A stretch of 64,000 nt of DNA, from the NCBI RefSeq assembly GCF_001610955.1, contig NZ_CP014335.1, positions 1,715,001-1,779,000 of the forward strand, written 5' to 3'. Source of the stretch: Geobacillus thermoleovorans (GTDB lineage: Bacteria > Bacillota > Bacilli > Bacillales > Anoxybacillaceae). The position numbers were made by a program, and so were the translations under genes. Of the stretch, positions 17,468 to 26,464 are shown piece after piece. The stretch's first letter is position 1. Every line of letters starts with the position of its first letter. The notes beneath the pieces were generated by a model, which was not told where the DNA came from, searched no databases, and was given only the letters and a program-made list of their open reading frames with translations.

Positions 17468-20400
17468 ATGAAACGAAAACGATCTCCGCTCACCAACCGT
17501 TTCAAATATATTCGGCCGATCGAGCGCCAAGCCGACGGCCATAGCGAAACAACCTACGGCGACCGCGCCTGGGAAGATGCGTACCGTCGCCGCTGGCAGC
17601 ACGACAAAGTCGTCCGCTCGACCCATGGCGTCAACTGCACGGGGTCGTGCAGCTGGAACATTTACGTCAAAAACGGCATCGTCACCTGGGAAGGACAGCA
17701 GCTCAACTATCCGTCGACCGGGCCGGATATGCCGGACTTTGAACCGCGCGGCTGCCCGCGCGGCGCGAGCTTCTCATGGTATATGTACAGCCCGCTGCGC
17801 GTCAAATACCCGTATGTCCGCGGCATCTTGCTTGACATGTGGCGCGAGGCGCTCTCCCATCATCCAAACAACCCGCTTGAGGCGTGGAAAAGCATCGTTG
17901 AAGACCGCGAAAAAGCGAAGCGCTACAAACAGGCGCGCGGGAAGGGCGGATTCGTGCGCGTCAGCTGGGACGAAGCGTTGACGCTTGTCGCCGCTTCCTT
18001 ATTGTATACGGTTGTGAAATACGGACCGGACCGCAACATCGGCTTCTCGCCGATTCCGGCGATGTCGATGGTCAGCCATGCCGCCGGATCGCGCTTCATG
18101 CAGCTAATGGGCGGGCCGATGTTAAGCTTCTATGATTGGTACGCCGACTTGCCGCCGGCGTCGCCGCAAATTTGGGGCGACCAAACGGACGTGCCGGAGT
18201 CAAGCGACTGGTACAACGCCGGCTACATCATCACCTGGGGCTCGAACGTCCCGCTCACCCGGACTCCGGACGCTCACTTTTTAGCCGAAGTGCGCTACCG
18301 CGGCACGAAAGTCGTCTCCGTCAGCCCAGATTACGCCGAGTCGACAAAATTCGCCGACGACTGGCTGTCGGTGAAGCAAGGGACGGACGGCGCCTTGGCG
18401 ATGGCGATGGGGCATGTTATTTTAAACGAATATTACGTCAAACGGACCGTTCCATATTTTGAACGATATGCCAAAACGTACACCGATTTTCCGTTTGTCG
18501 TCACCTTAAAACAAAACGGCGGCGCATGGACGGCCGGCCGCTTCTTGTTGGCGAAAGACCTTGGCAAACAAACGAACAATGCCGAATGGAAGCCGGTCAT
18601 CTATGATGAAAACACCGACTCGTTTGTCGTGCCGAATGGAACGATCGGCGCTCGCTGGGAAGACAAAGGAAAATGGAACTTGCGTCTTGTTGATGAGGAA
18701 ACAGAACAGCCGCTTGAGCCACGCCTGTCGTTTTTAGGGAGCGAAGATGAAGTCATCTCGATCCAGCTTCCATATTTCACCGCTGAGGGCGGAAAAACGA
18801 TCGAACGCGCGGTTCCAGTGAAAAAAGTGCAAACCGTAACAGGAGACGTTTACGTCACGACCGTCTATGATTTGATTTTGGCCAACTACGGCATTGACCG
18901 CGGCATCGGCGGCACAGTCGCCCGCTCGTACGATGACGAGGTGCCATTCACGCCAGCATGGCAAGAAGCGATCACCGGCGTCGACCGCGAACTCGTCGTG
19001 AAAATCGCCCGTGAGTTTGCCGACAACGCGATCGACACAAACGGCCGGTCGATGATCATCGTCGGCGCCGGGATCAACCATTGGTTCAACTCCGATACGA
19101 TTTACCGCGCCGTCTTGAACCTTGTCTTGTTCGTCGGCGCCCAAGGGGTGAATGGCGGCGGTTGGGCCCATTACGTCGGGCAGGAAAAGCTGCGGCCGGT
19201 GGAAGGATGGCAGACAATCGCCACCGCCCGCGACTGGGTCGGACCAGCGAAATTGCAAAACGGCACGTCATTCTTTTACTTTGCGACCGACCAATGGCGC
19301 TATGAAGAGCGGCCGGTCGATGAGCTCATCTCACCGCTGGCCAAAAAAGCGCGCTATTCACACCCTGGCGATTACAACGTCTTGGCCGCGCGGCTTGGCT
19401 GGCTGCCGTCGTACCCGACGTTTAACAAAAACGGCATCGAGCTGTATAACGAAGCAGTAAGCCATGGAGCCCGCACGCCGGAAGAGATCGGCGCCTACGT
19501 CGCGAAACAGCTGAAAAAGAAAGAATTGCAGTTTGCGATCGAAGATCCGGACAACGAGGCGAATTTTCCGCGCAACTTGATCGTCTGGCGCGCCAACTTA
19601 ATCTCAAGCTCCGGCAAAGGGCACGAATACTTCTTAAAACATTTGCTTGGCACGACGAACGGCTTGTTAAACGATGACCGCGACAGCCTGCGCCCGGAAG
19701 AAATCCGCTGGCGCGATGAAGCGCCGGAAGGCAAGCTCGATCTGCTTGTCAACTTGGACTTCCGCATGGCCGGCACAGCGCTCTACTCCGATGTCGTCCT
19801 GCCGGCAGCGACATGGTATGAAAAACATGACTTAAGCAGCACGGATATGCATCCGTTCGTCCATCCGTTCAATCCAGCCGTGCCTCCGCTCTGGGAAGCG
19901 CGCTCGGACTGGGATATTTTCAAATCACTCGCGAAAGCCGTATCTGATGTCGCCAAACAAGCCGGCTTAAAGCCGATGAAAGAAGTCGTCGCCACTCCGC
20001 TGTTGCACGATACGGCGCAAGAGCTGGCGCAGCCGTTCGGTGAAGTGAAAGACTGGAGCAAAGGCGAAACTGAACCGATTCCGGGCAAAACGATGCCGAA
20101 CATTCACGTCATTGAACGCGACTATACCCTTCTTTACGACCAAATGACCGCCTTAGGTCCAAATGTCGCCCGCCAGCCGATCGGCACAAAAGGGATTGCC
20201 TGGTCAGCGAAAGACGAGTATGAACAGTTGAAACGCCGGCTCGGCACTGTCCGGCGCGCTTCCATCGCCGACGGCTGCCCGGATATCAGCGAAGCGAAAA
20301 AAGCGGCTGAAGCGATTTTGACGCTGTCATCAACTACAAACGGCAAAATGGCGGTGAAAGCGTGGGAGGCGCTTGAGAAAAAGACGGATTTGAAATTGGC

Positions 20401-21154
20401 CGATTTAGCGAAAGAACGCGAGGAAGAATGCTTTACGTTTGAACAAATCACCGCCCAGCCGAAAACGGTCATCACCTCGCCGGCGTTCAGCGGCTCGGAA
20501 AAAGGCGGGCGGCGCTACTCGCCGTTTACGACGAACGTCGAACGGCTCATCCCGTGGCGGACGTTGACCGGCCGGCAGTCGTTTTACATCGATCATGAAC
20601 TGATGCACGAGTTTGGCGAAACGATGGCGACGTTCAAGCCGGTGTTGCCGCACCGTCCGTTTTCAAACAAACGCCCGAAAGAAAACGGAAAGGAAGTCAT
20701 CTTGAACTATTTGACGCCGCATAACAAATGGTCGATCCACAGCATGTATTTCGACTCCTTGCCGATGTTGACGCTTTTCCGCGGCGGGCCGACCGTGTGG
20801 ATGAACAAAGATGATGCGGCCGAAGCCGGCATCAACGACAACGACTGGATCGAATGTTTCAACGAAAACGGCGTCGTCGTCGCCCGCGCCGTCGTCTCCC
20901 ACCGGCTGCCGCGCGGCATGGCGTTTATGCACCACGCGCAAGACCGCCATATTAACGTGCCGGGCACGAAGCTGACAAACAACCGCGGCGGCACGCACAA
21001 CAGCCCGACGCGCATCCACGTAAAGCCGACGCATATGATCGGCGGATATGCACAGTTAAGCTACGGATTCAACTATTACGGACCGACGGGCAACCAACGC
21101 GACCTGTACGTCGTCATCCGCAAACTCGAGGAGGTTGATTGGCTTGAAGATTAA
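17468..21154 (+). CDS. narG: Respiratory nitrate reductase alpha subunit
   Basis: A 1228-residue Mo-bisMGD catalytic subunit of the membrane-bound NarGHI complex that reduces nitrate to nitrite with quinol electrons. The N-terminal HGVNCTGSCSWNIYVKNG region carries the His/Cys ligands of the FS0 [4Fe-4S] cluster. The YSPLRVKYPYVRG and GRQSFYIDHELMHEFGE segments are family hallmarks. There is no twin-arginine signal, as expected for cytosol-facing NarG. ATG 17468 follows AAGGAG; a GTG at 17459 overlaps that site. It overlaps narH by 11 bases. Anaerobic induction by Fnr is indicated by the promoter. Confidence 0.97.
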   Translation: MKRKRSPLTNRFKYIRPIERQADGHSETTYGDRAWEDAYRRRWQHDKVVRSTHGVNCTGSCSWNIYVKNGIVTWEGQQLNYPSTGPDMPDFEPRGCPRGASFSWYMYSPLRVKYPYVRGILLDMWREALSHHPNNPLEAWKSIVEDREKAKRYKQARGKGGFVRVSWDEALTLVAASLLYTVVKYGPDRNIGFSPIPAMSMVSHAAGSRFMQLMGGPMLSFYDWYADLPPASPQIWGDQTDVPESSDWYNAGYIITWGSNVPLTRTPDAHFLAEVRYRGTKVVSVSPDYAESTKFADDWLSVKQGTDGALAMAMGHVILNEYYVKRTVPYFERYAKTYTDFPFVVTLKQNGGAWTAGRFLLAKDLGKQTNNAEWKPVIYDENTDSFVVPNGTIGARWEDKGKWNLRLVDEETEQPLEPRLSFLGSEDEVISIQLPYFTAEGGKTIERAVPVKKVQTVTGDVYVTTVYDLILANYGIDRGIGGTVARSYDDEVPFTPAWQEAITGVDRELVVKIAREFADNAIDTNGRSMIIVGAGINHWFNSDTIYRAVLNLVLFVGAQGVNGGGWAHYVGQEKLRPVEGWQTIATARDWVGPAKLQNGTSFFYFATDQWRYEERPVDELISPLAKKARYSHPGDYNVLAARLGWLPSYPTFNKNGIELYNEAVSHGARTPEEIGAYVAKQLKKKELQFAIEDPDNEANFPRNLIVWRANLISSSGKGHEYFLKHLLGTTNGLLNDDRDSLRPEEIRWRDEAPEGKLDLLVNLDFRMAGTALYSDVVLPAATWYEKHDLSSTDMHPFVHPFNPAVPPLWEARSDWDIFKSLAKAVSDVAKQAGLKPMKEVVATPLLHDTAQELAQPFGEVKDWSKGETEPIPGKTMPNIHVIERDYTLLYDQMTALGPNVARQPIGTKGIAWSAKDEYEQLKRRLGTVRRASIADGCPDISEAKKAAEAILTLSSTTNGKMAVKAWEALEKKTDLKLADLAKEREEECFTFEQITAQPKTVITSPAFSGSEKGGRRYSPFTTNVERLIPWRTLTGRQSFYIDHELMHEFGETMATFKPVLPHRPFSNKRPKENGKEVILNYLTPHNKWSIHSMYFDSLPMLTLFRGGPTVWMNKDDAAEAGINDNDWIECFNENGVVVARAVVSHRLPRGMAFMHHAQDRHINVPGTKLTNNRGGTHNSPTRIHVKPTHMIGGYAQLSYGFNYYGPTGNQRDLYVVIRKLEEVDWLED

Positions 21155-22613
21155 AGCGCAAGTCGGCATGGTGATGAATTTGGACAAATGCATCGGCTGC
21201 CATACGTGCAGCGTCACGTGCAAAAACACATGGACGAACCGCCCCGGCGCTGAATACATGTACTTTAACAACGTTGAAACGAAACCCGGAATCGGCTATC
21301 CGAAACAATGGGAAAACCAAGAGAAGTATAGAGGCGGCTGGGAGTTGAAAAACGGCGAACTGCGGCTCAAATCCGGCTCGAAAGCGATGCGGCTCGTCAA
21401 CTTGTTCTACAATCCGTACCAGCCTACGATCGACGATTACTACGAACCGTGGAATTACGACTATGAAACGTTGACGAACAGCCCGCTAAAACAATACCAG
21501 CCAGTGGCGCGGCCGAAATCAAGCATCACCGGCGAATGGATGGAGCTGTCATGGGGGCCGAACTGGGAAGACGATCTGGCCGGCGTCCATATCACCGGTT
21601 TGCGTGATCCGAACGTTGTCAAAATGGAGCAGGCGATCCAAGCGGAATTTGAGAACGTCTTTATGATGTACTTGCCGCGCATTTGCGAGCATTGCCTCAA
21701 TCCGTCATGCGTATCGAGCTGCCCGTCAGGCGCCATGTACAAACGCGACGAGGACGGCATCGTCCTCGTCGACCAAAACGCCTGCCGCGCTTGGCGGTAT
21801 TGCGTCACAAGCTGCCCGTACAAAAAAGTGTATTTCAACTGGCAAACGAACAAAGCGGAAAAATGCACGCTCTGCTTCCCGCGCATCGAAGCCGGCATGC
21901 CGACGATTTGTTCGGAAACGTGCGTCGGCCGCATTCGCTACATCGGCGTCATGCTGTATGATGCGGATCAAGTGAAAGAAGCGGCGAGCGTCGCCGATGA
22001 GAAACAGCTATATCACGCTCAACTGGACATTTTCCTTGATCCGAACGATCCGACTGTCATCGCCGAAGCGAAAGAAGCGGGCATCCCGGACGAATGGATC
22101 GCCGCCGCACAGCGCTCGCCGATTTACAAAATGATCGTCGACTGGAAAATCGCTTTGCCGCTGCATCCGGAATACCGGACGCTGCCAATGGTATGGTACA
22201 TTCCGCCGCTGAGCCCGATCATGAATACGATCGAAGGAAAAGGAAGCCAAGCGAGCGCCGATGACATCTTCCCGGCCATTGATGAAATGCGCATTCCGAT
22301 CGAATATTTGGCGAATTTGCTGACGGCGGGCGATACGGCGCACATCCGCACGACATTGAAAAAAATGGCGGCCATGCGCTCATACATGCGGGCGAAACAA
22401 ACGAACAAACAGCCGGACATCCGCCTCATTGAATCGCTCGGCTTAAGCCGTGAAGACATTGAAGAGATGTACCGTTTGCTCGCGATTGCCAAATACGAAG
22501 ACCGCTTCGTCATTCCAGCATCGCACCGCGAAGAAATCGCTGACTTGTACGCGGAACAAGGCAGCTGCGGGCTGGCGTTCGCCGGCGGCCCGGGCGCTTG
22601 CGGCACGCTGTAA
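21144..22613 (+). CDS. narH: Respiratory nitrate reductase beta subunit
   Basis: A 489-residue iron-sulfur subunit passing electrons from NarI to NarG. It has four cysteine groups: CIGCHTCSVTC near the N-terminus, CEHCLNPSCVSSCPSGA, CRAWRYCVTSCPYKK (the Trp marks the [3Fe-4S] site) and CTLCFPRIEAGMPTICSETC. The start is TTG 21144, nine bases after GAGGAGG; the in-frame TTG at 21135 abuts that site. The N-terminus then reads MKIKAQVGMVMNLDKC as in B. subtilis NarH. Overlap with narG suggests translational coupling. Confidence 0.97.
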   Translation: MKIKAQVGMVMNLDKCIGCHTCSVTCKNTWTNRPGAEYMYFNNVETKPGIGYPKQWENQEKYRGGWELKNGELRLKSGSKAMRLVNLFYNPYQPTIDDYYEPWNYDYETLTNSPLKQYQPVARPKSSITGEWMELSWGPNWEDDLAGVHITGLRDPNVVKMEQAIQAEFENVFMMYLPRICEHCLNPSCVSSCPSGAMYKRDEDGIVLVDQNACRAWRYCVTSCPYKKVYFNWQTNKAEKCTLCFPRIEAGMPTICSETCVGRIRYIGVMLYDADQVKEAASVADEKQLYHAQLDIFLDPNDPTVIAEAKEAGIPDEWIAAAQRSPIYKMIVDWKIALPLHPEYRTLPMVWYIPPLSPIMNTIEGKGSQASADDIFPAIDEMRIPIEYLANLLTAGDTAHIRTTLKKMAAMRSYMRAKQTNKQPDIRLIESLGLSREDIEEMYRLLAIAKYEDRFVIPASHREEIADLYAEQGSCGLAFAGGPGACGTL

Positions 22614-22667
22614 AAGGAGAAAGAAGGCGAGCCCCGCCCCCTTCAACAATGAAATGGAGGATTTACG

Positions 22668-23243
22668 ATGAACAGCGAACAACAACAAACGGTCTTTCTA
22701 TGTGTATCGTATTTGTTGTCTTACCCGGACGAACAGTGGGCCGAATCGCTTCCTGACTGCCTAGACGCCATCCGCTCGCTTGACGATGAAACCGTCCGTG
22801 CGCCGCTTTTGGCAGTGGCCGAACAGCTCGCGGTCACCCCGGCTCGAGAGCGGATGGAGCAATATGTCGAAACATTTGATTTCGGCAAAAAAACGAATTT
22901 GTACTTGACGTATATGACAAACGGCGAGCAGCGGGAGCGCGGAATCGAACTCGTCGCCTTAAAAGCGCGCTACGAGGCGGCCGGATTCGCCGTCTCCGAT
23001 CACGAGCTGCCCGACTACTTGCCGCTCATGCTTGAATGGATGGCCTATGCAGATCAAGAGCATACGACCGCCTTGCTCGCCGATTATGCCGGCCATATCC
23101 GCGAAATCGGCGACCGGCTGGCAGCGGCAGGCAGCCCGTATGCACAGCTGTTTGACGCGCTCAATCACACATTCACTCAACTCGGCGTGACGCCGCTCCC
23201 GAAAGGAGGTGCAACGGCATGGCCAGCCAATTTCTCTGGGTGA
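22668..23243 (+). CDS. narJ: Nitrate reductase assembly chaperone (delta subunit)
   Basis: A 191-residue TorD/NarJ-type chaperone needed to insert the molybdenum cofactor into NarG and to dock NarGH on NarI; it is not part of the final enzyme. The conserved PDYLPLMLEWMAY motif lies near residues 114-126 and FDFGKKTNLYLTY near 67-79. AAATGGAGG precedes the ATG. Its end overlaps the narI start by 25 bases. Confidence 0.94.
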   Translation: MNSEQQQTVFLCVSYLLSYPDEQWAESLPDCLDAIRSLDDETVRAPLLAVAEQLAVTPARERMEQYVETFDFGKKTNLYLTYMTNGEQRERGIELVALKARYEAAGFAVSDHELPDYLPLMLEWMAYADQEHTTALLADYAGHIREIGDRLAAAGSPYAQLFDALNHTFTQLGVTPLPKGGATAWPANFSG

Positions 23244-23923
23244 TTGTTCCGTATTTGGCGCTTGTCCTATTTGTCGCCGGCCATATTTGGCGCTACCAGC
23301 GCGACCAGTTTGGCTGGACATCCAAATCAAGCGAACTGCTCGAAAAACGGCAGTTGCGCCTTGGAAGCCTTCTCTTTCACTGGGGCATTTTGTTCGTGTT
23401 TGTCGGCCACGTGATGGGCATTCTCATTCCCGAGCCGTTTTACGAGGCGCTTGGCGTGACAGAAGAGATGTACCACGCCCTCGCCTTGGCAGGCGGCATT
23501 CCGGCCGGCTTGGCGGCCTTCGTTGGTTTCGTGATCCTTTTTCGCCGCCGCTTGACGGTCAAGCGCGTACGGACGACAAGCAGCACCGGCGACTGGGTCG
23601 CGCTCGGATTTTTGCTTGTCGTGATCGCCAGCGGGTTGTCGTCGACGTTTCTGAACATCGATTCGCACGGGTTTGATTACCGGACGACAATCGGCCCGTG
23701 GTTTCGCGGCCTTCTTACGTTCCGTCCGAACCCAGCTTATATGGAAGCGGTGCCGCTTTGGTTTCAGATTCATATTCTCGCTGCATTCGGTTTGTTCGCC
23801 GTCTGGCCGTTCACCCGTCTCGTTCACGTATTCAGCTTCCCGCTCCGCTACTTGCAGCGCAGCTACGTCGTCTATCGAAAGCGAATGCCAAAACAAGCAG
23901 AGCCGGTCAACCGCGCCAAGTAA
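23219..23923 (+). CDS. narI: Respiratory nitrate reductase gamma subunit (cytochrome b)
   Basis: A 234-residue, five-helix membrane cytochrome b that oxidises menaquinol and anchors NarGH. Histidine haem ligands are visible in LFHWGILFVFVGHVMG (helix 2) and in IHILAAFGLFAVWPFTRLVHVFSFP (helix 5). A near-perfect GAAAGGAGGTG site overlaps the end of narJ. Last gene of the operon, which ends at a strong terminator about 175 bases on. No narK-type transporter follows here; the only one in the window lies in the assimilatory cluster. Confidence 0.96.
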   Translation: MASQFLWVIVPYLALVLFVAGHIWRYQRDQFGWTSKSSELLEKRQLRLGSLLFHWGILFVFVGHVMGILIPEPFYEALGVTEEMYHALALAGGIPAGLAAFVGFVILFRRRLTVKRVRTTSSTGDWVALGFLLVVIASGLSSTFLNIDSHGFDYRTTIGPWFRGLLTFRPNPAYMEAVPLWFQIHILAAFGLFAVWPFTRLVHVFSFPLRYLQRSYVVYRKRMPKQAEPVNRAK

Positions 23924-24094
23924 GCGAGCGGCGGGCGTCACATCAGGAACCCTAAACTGAACAGGCGGAGGGGGCAAACCGATTGCCTAACAGCCGGCCT
24001 GTCAACTTTAACGGCGGCGGGAACGAAACAACGTGCGCTTCCGCATACCCTAACGATCATGCATAACAACCTGCCAACAAATGAACCAATAATA

Positions 24095-24132
24095 AAAAAC
24101 AGGATGCCCGTCGTTTGGGGCATCCTGTTTTC
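24095..24132. terminator. Bidirectional terminator of narGHJI and hemerythrin gene
   Basis: AAAACAGGATGCCC and GGGCATCCTGTTTT pair perfectly around an 8-base loop, with A/T runs on both flanks between two convergent genes. Confidence 0.85.
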
Positions 24133-24142
24133 CATTTGTTAC

Positions 24143-24676
24143 TTAGTTAATGCGCGCAAACAGCTCCTCTTTCTCCGCATCGGACAACAACCGCTCGGCC
24201 ATCGGGAAGAGCACGTTCTCCTCTTTCATGAAGTGCTCATCCAAAATATGATACGCCTCAATCACCGCGCCGGCAAGCGTCAACGCCTGCCTGCTGTCGA
24301 TGTTCTCCGGCAGCTGGGCGGTCTTTTCTAAAAACATGGAAAGGCGCGTTTTCGCCTGTTCGTGTTCGTATTCCATAACGGCGATAGGGCCGGTCGTCCG
24401 CCCGATGTACCGAGCCATCATTGGGAACAATACGCCTTCTTCCCGCTCCGAATGCGGATCTAGGGCGGCGACGAACGATTCAACTTTTTCTCTCAAATCA
24501 GCGAGCGGCTCACGCCAGTTGCGGTCATTTTCCCCGCGGCCGATCGCCTCCGCTGCGGCAAGCAGCTGCTCCATTTGGGCGCGCAGCGGGCCGTGTTCTT
24601 GTTTTAATTGCGCCAGACCGGCGCATAATTTCACCCCTTCAGGGCCGCCCATATGGCAAAATGAATGCATCATCAA
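24143..24676 (-). CDS. Hemerythrin HHE cation-binding domain protein
   Basis: A 177-residue four-helix protein with the hemerythrin HHE pattern. Probable di-iron ligands are His in LKQEHGPLR, His/Glu in LDPHSEREEGVLFP, His in VMEYEHEQAKTR and His/Glu in YHILDEHFMKEENVLFPMAER. Such proteins bind O2 or NO or repair iron-sulfur clusters under nitrosative stress. The gene has its own consensus class II FNR promoter and faces narGHJI, so protection during nitrate/nitrite respiration is a reasonable inference. AGGAGGAAT precedes the start; a second ATG lies one codon on. Confidence 0.9.
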   Translation of the reverse strand: MMMHSFCHMGGPEGVKLCAGLAQLKQEHGPLRAQMEQLLAAAEAIGRGENDRNWREPLADLREKVESFVAALDPHSEREEGVLFPMMARYIGRTTGPIAVMEYEHEQAKTRLSMFLEKTAQLPENIDSRQALTLAGAVIEAYHILDEHFMKEENVLFPMAERLLSDAEKEELFARIN

Positions 24677-24701
24677 TTCCTCCTTTTTATGATCCGTCCG
24701 T

Positions 24702-24752
24702 TGTTTCCATTATACTGTGTGCAGCATCTCCATCGTTGTGAGTCATATCACA
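24702..24752 (-). promoter_or_regulatory. Class II FNR promoter of the hemerythrin gene
   Basis: TGTGAGTCATATCACA (24737-24752) is a perfect palindromic FNR box (TGTGA-N6-TCACA). A consensus -10 TATAAT lies on the minus strand at 24714-24709, putting the start near 24702 and the box centre close to -41.5. Confidence 0.82.
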
Positions 24753-24885
24753 CCGCCGACAGGCAAGCGCAAAAAAAAAACAGCACGCTCGCCCCCATGA
24801 GCGACGCGCCGTAGCAAATCCCCGCCGAACCGTGCTCGCCATCTGCTGGAATGAGCTTCGTTTCATGCTCGCCCCGCCCTTTCAT
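24748..24885 (-). CDS. Possible 45-residue small membrane peptide
   Basis: An ATG at 24885 opens a 45-codon frame with a polar, charged N-terminal half and a hydrophobic C-terminal half (GASLMGASVLFFFCACLSAV). A GGGGATG sequence lies about nine bases upstream. The frame crosses a run of ten T and stops inside the FNR box of the next gene. The base composition is coding-like, unlike the AT-rich DNA just upstream, but there is no homology I recognise. It may be spurious. Confidence 0.3.
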   Translation of the reverse strand: MKGRGEHETKLIPADGEHGSAGICYGASLMGASVLFFFCACLSAV

Positions 24886-25029
24886 ATGAAAAATACATCC
24901 CCAGTTTTATTATAAGCGGAAAATGTTCGAAAAACTGTGACAAAAAATAAACAGTTTAGCATTTTTGATGAAACACATAATATAAAACATTTAACAAAAA
25001 GATGATCTCTTATATAGCAGGTTGGACAA

Positions 25030-25062
25030 TTGATATAAAACAACCCTCAACAGGGCTTATTG
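25030..25062 (-). terminator. Terminator after the hemD-like gene
   Basis: On the minus strand ACAATAAGCCCT and AGGGTTGT pair around GTTG and are followed by TTTTAT. The 150 bases beyond (24890-25030) are AT-rich with no gene seen. Confidence 0.55.
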
Positions 25063-25851
25063 TTGAAAATAACGGGCAAGCGTCACAATCATCGCTCCCA
25101 TCCGCTCATGTTCCGGGGCGATGACGCGATCGACTCCCTCTTCTTCCAATGCTTCTTTTGTCACTTTGCCAACGGCGCAGGCGACGACATCAGTGCGAAA
25201 CGCCTCAAGCAGCGGTTCGATCTCCTTTTTTTCACGGGCAAACGAAAAGAAAAAACGGACTTGCATCGCCGATGTAAAACAGACGGCATCCACTTTGCGC
25301 CCGACGATTTCTTTATACAATGTCGCCAGTGTCTCCTCATCCGGAGCGATATGCCGGTATGGCAACAATTCCGTATACAAAGCGCCTTGTTCAAGAAAAA
25401 ACTGCTTCAAGGCTGGCGCGGTATCGCCGTACAGCTGTACAACAACGTTTTTTTCCGCAAAGTCGTGCCCATAAAGAGCAGCAATCAACCCTTTCGTCGT
25501 CCCGTCCTCGCTTGCGGCCACCGGGGTGACGCCGATTTGTTTCAACGCCGTCACCGTTTTATAGCCGCGGGCAGCCACGTTCGCTTCCTTGATCGTTCGA
25601 TGCCATTGGGCAGCCATTCCCTCCCGGTCGGCCGCTTCCAACAGCGCCTCAAAGCCGATTCCCGTCGTAAATACGATCCAGTCCGGCCGCATGGCGATGA
25701 CGGTTCGCATTTCCTCTCCCAGTTCGCTTCCCTTTGAAAAGACGGTCCCTTGCGCTGGACGAATGATGGCCGTTCCTCCTTGCTTTTCAATAAGCGTTGT
25801 CATTTCGTCCAGTTTGCGTGACGCGCACAAGGCAATCCGTTTGCCATGCAT
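25057..25851 (-). CDS. Uroporphyrinogen-III synthase (HemD-like)
   Basis: A 264-residue protein of the HemD family, which closes and inverts hydroxymethylbilane to uroporphyrinogen III. The two-domain pattern is visible: DWIVFTTGIGFEALLEAA at the first domain, VAARGYKTVTALKQIGVTP at the crossover, and DAVCFTSAMQVRFFFSFA plus VVACAVGKVTKEALEEEGV in the second. It lies outside a hem operon, next to nitrate-respiration genes, so it may be an extra copy supporting sirohaem or haem demand; that is inference. Stand-alone HemD-domain regulators also exist, so the enzymatic role is not certain. Confidence 0.8.
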   Translation of the reverse strand: MHGKRIALCASRKLDEMTTLIEKQGGTAIIRPAQGTVFSKGSELGEEMRTVIAMRPDWIVFTTGIGFEALLEAADREGMAAQWHRTIKEANVAARGYKTVTALKQIGVTPVAASEDGTTKGLIAALYGHDFAEKNVVVQLYGDTAPALKQFFLEQGALYTELLPYRHIAPDEETLATLYKEIVGRKVDAVCFTSAMQVRFFFSFAREKKEIEPLLEAFRTDVVACAVGKVTKEALEEEGVDRVIAPEHERMGAMIVTLARYFQQ

Positions 25852-26025
25852 GTCCCTTCCCCCTTATGGTCAGTCGTTCGTCCTTTCCATTCTAAAAGAT
25901 GGTCTTTGCCTATGCAACAAAAACCATTCCGCTCCCTGGCACATCGCAACGCGAATGCCGCCTTCATTGGGTATAGCGCCCAGCGCAACAGAACAGACCG
26001 CAGGCAGAAACAGCCGACCACCATC

Positions 26026-26052
26026 AAAAAACACGCGCCCAAAGACGCGTGC
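26026..26052 (-). terminator. Terminator after the 81-residue protein gene
   Basis: On the minus strand CACGCG and CGCGTG pair and are followed by TTTTTTGATGG. Confidence 0.65.
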
Positions 26053-26059
26053 CCTCCGT

Positions 26060-26305
26060 TCAACGAGTATGTACCATGGCCTCTTCTCCCCGACGGTCAA
26101 AGGAACCGATGATGCGCGTCGGCTCGACGGAAATGATCCGGTCCAACGGAATGTCCATTAGACGCATTTGCCGGTTGTAAACAAACAGTTTGCGCGTGTC
26201 CTGATACAGCTTGACCGGCAGCACGACCGCTTCCCCTTGATAGGTTTTTACACGCACCGGCTGCTTCTCGGCAATCCACGCCGACAGCTGTTCATACCAT
26301 TCCAT
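26060..26305 (-). CDS. Conserved-looking 81-residue protein, unknown function
   Basis: A short protein predicted to be mostly beta strand (VRVKTYQGEAVVLPVKLYQD, KLFVYNR, MDIPLDRIISVEPTRII), in the manner of a small barrel domain. The IPLDRIISVE ending vaguely recalls YolD-like proteins, but I cannot assign it. AAGGGGGAACA precedes the ATG and a terminator follows, so it is probably a real monocistronic gene. It lies between hemD-like and the M6 protease gene. Confidence 0.6.
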   Translation of the reverse strand: MEWYEQLSAWIAEKQPVRVKTYQGEAVVLPVKLYQDTRKLFVYNRQMRLMDIPLDRIISVEPTRIIGSFDRRGEEAMVHTR

Positions 26306-26464
26306 TCTGATTGTTCCCCCTTCTCATCCGATCCTACTTATGATTATAAACGGAAAAAGCGGAAAAAAGGGGGAAAGAAAAATCAACAAATTCGACGAAG
26401 GGATGACAAACCGTGTCGATAAATGTTCAGCGCACGGAAATGTTCCGTGCGCCTTTGGAGGTGG

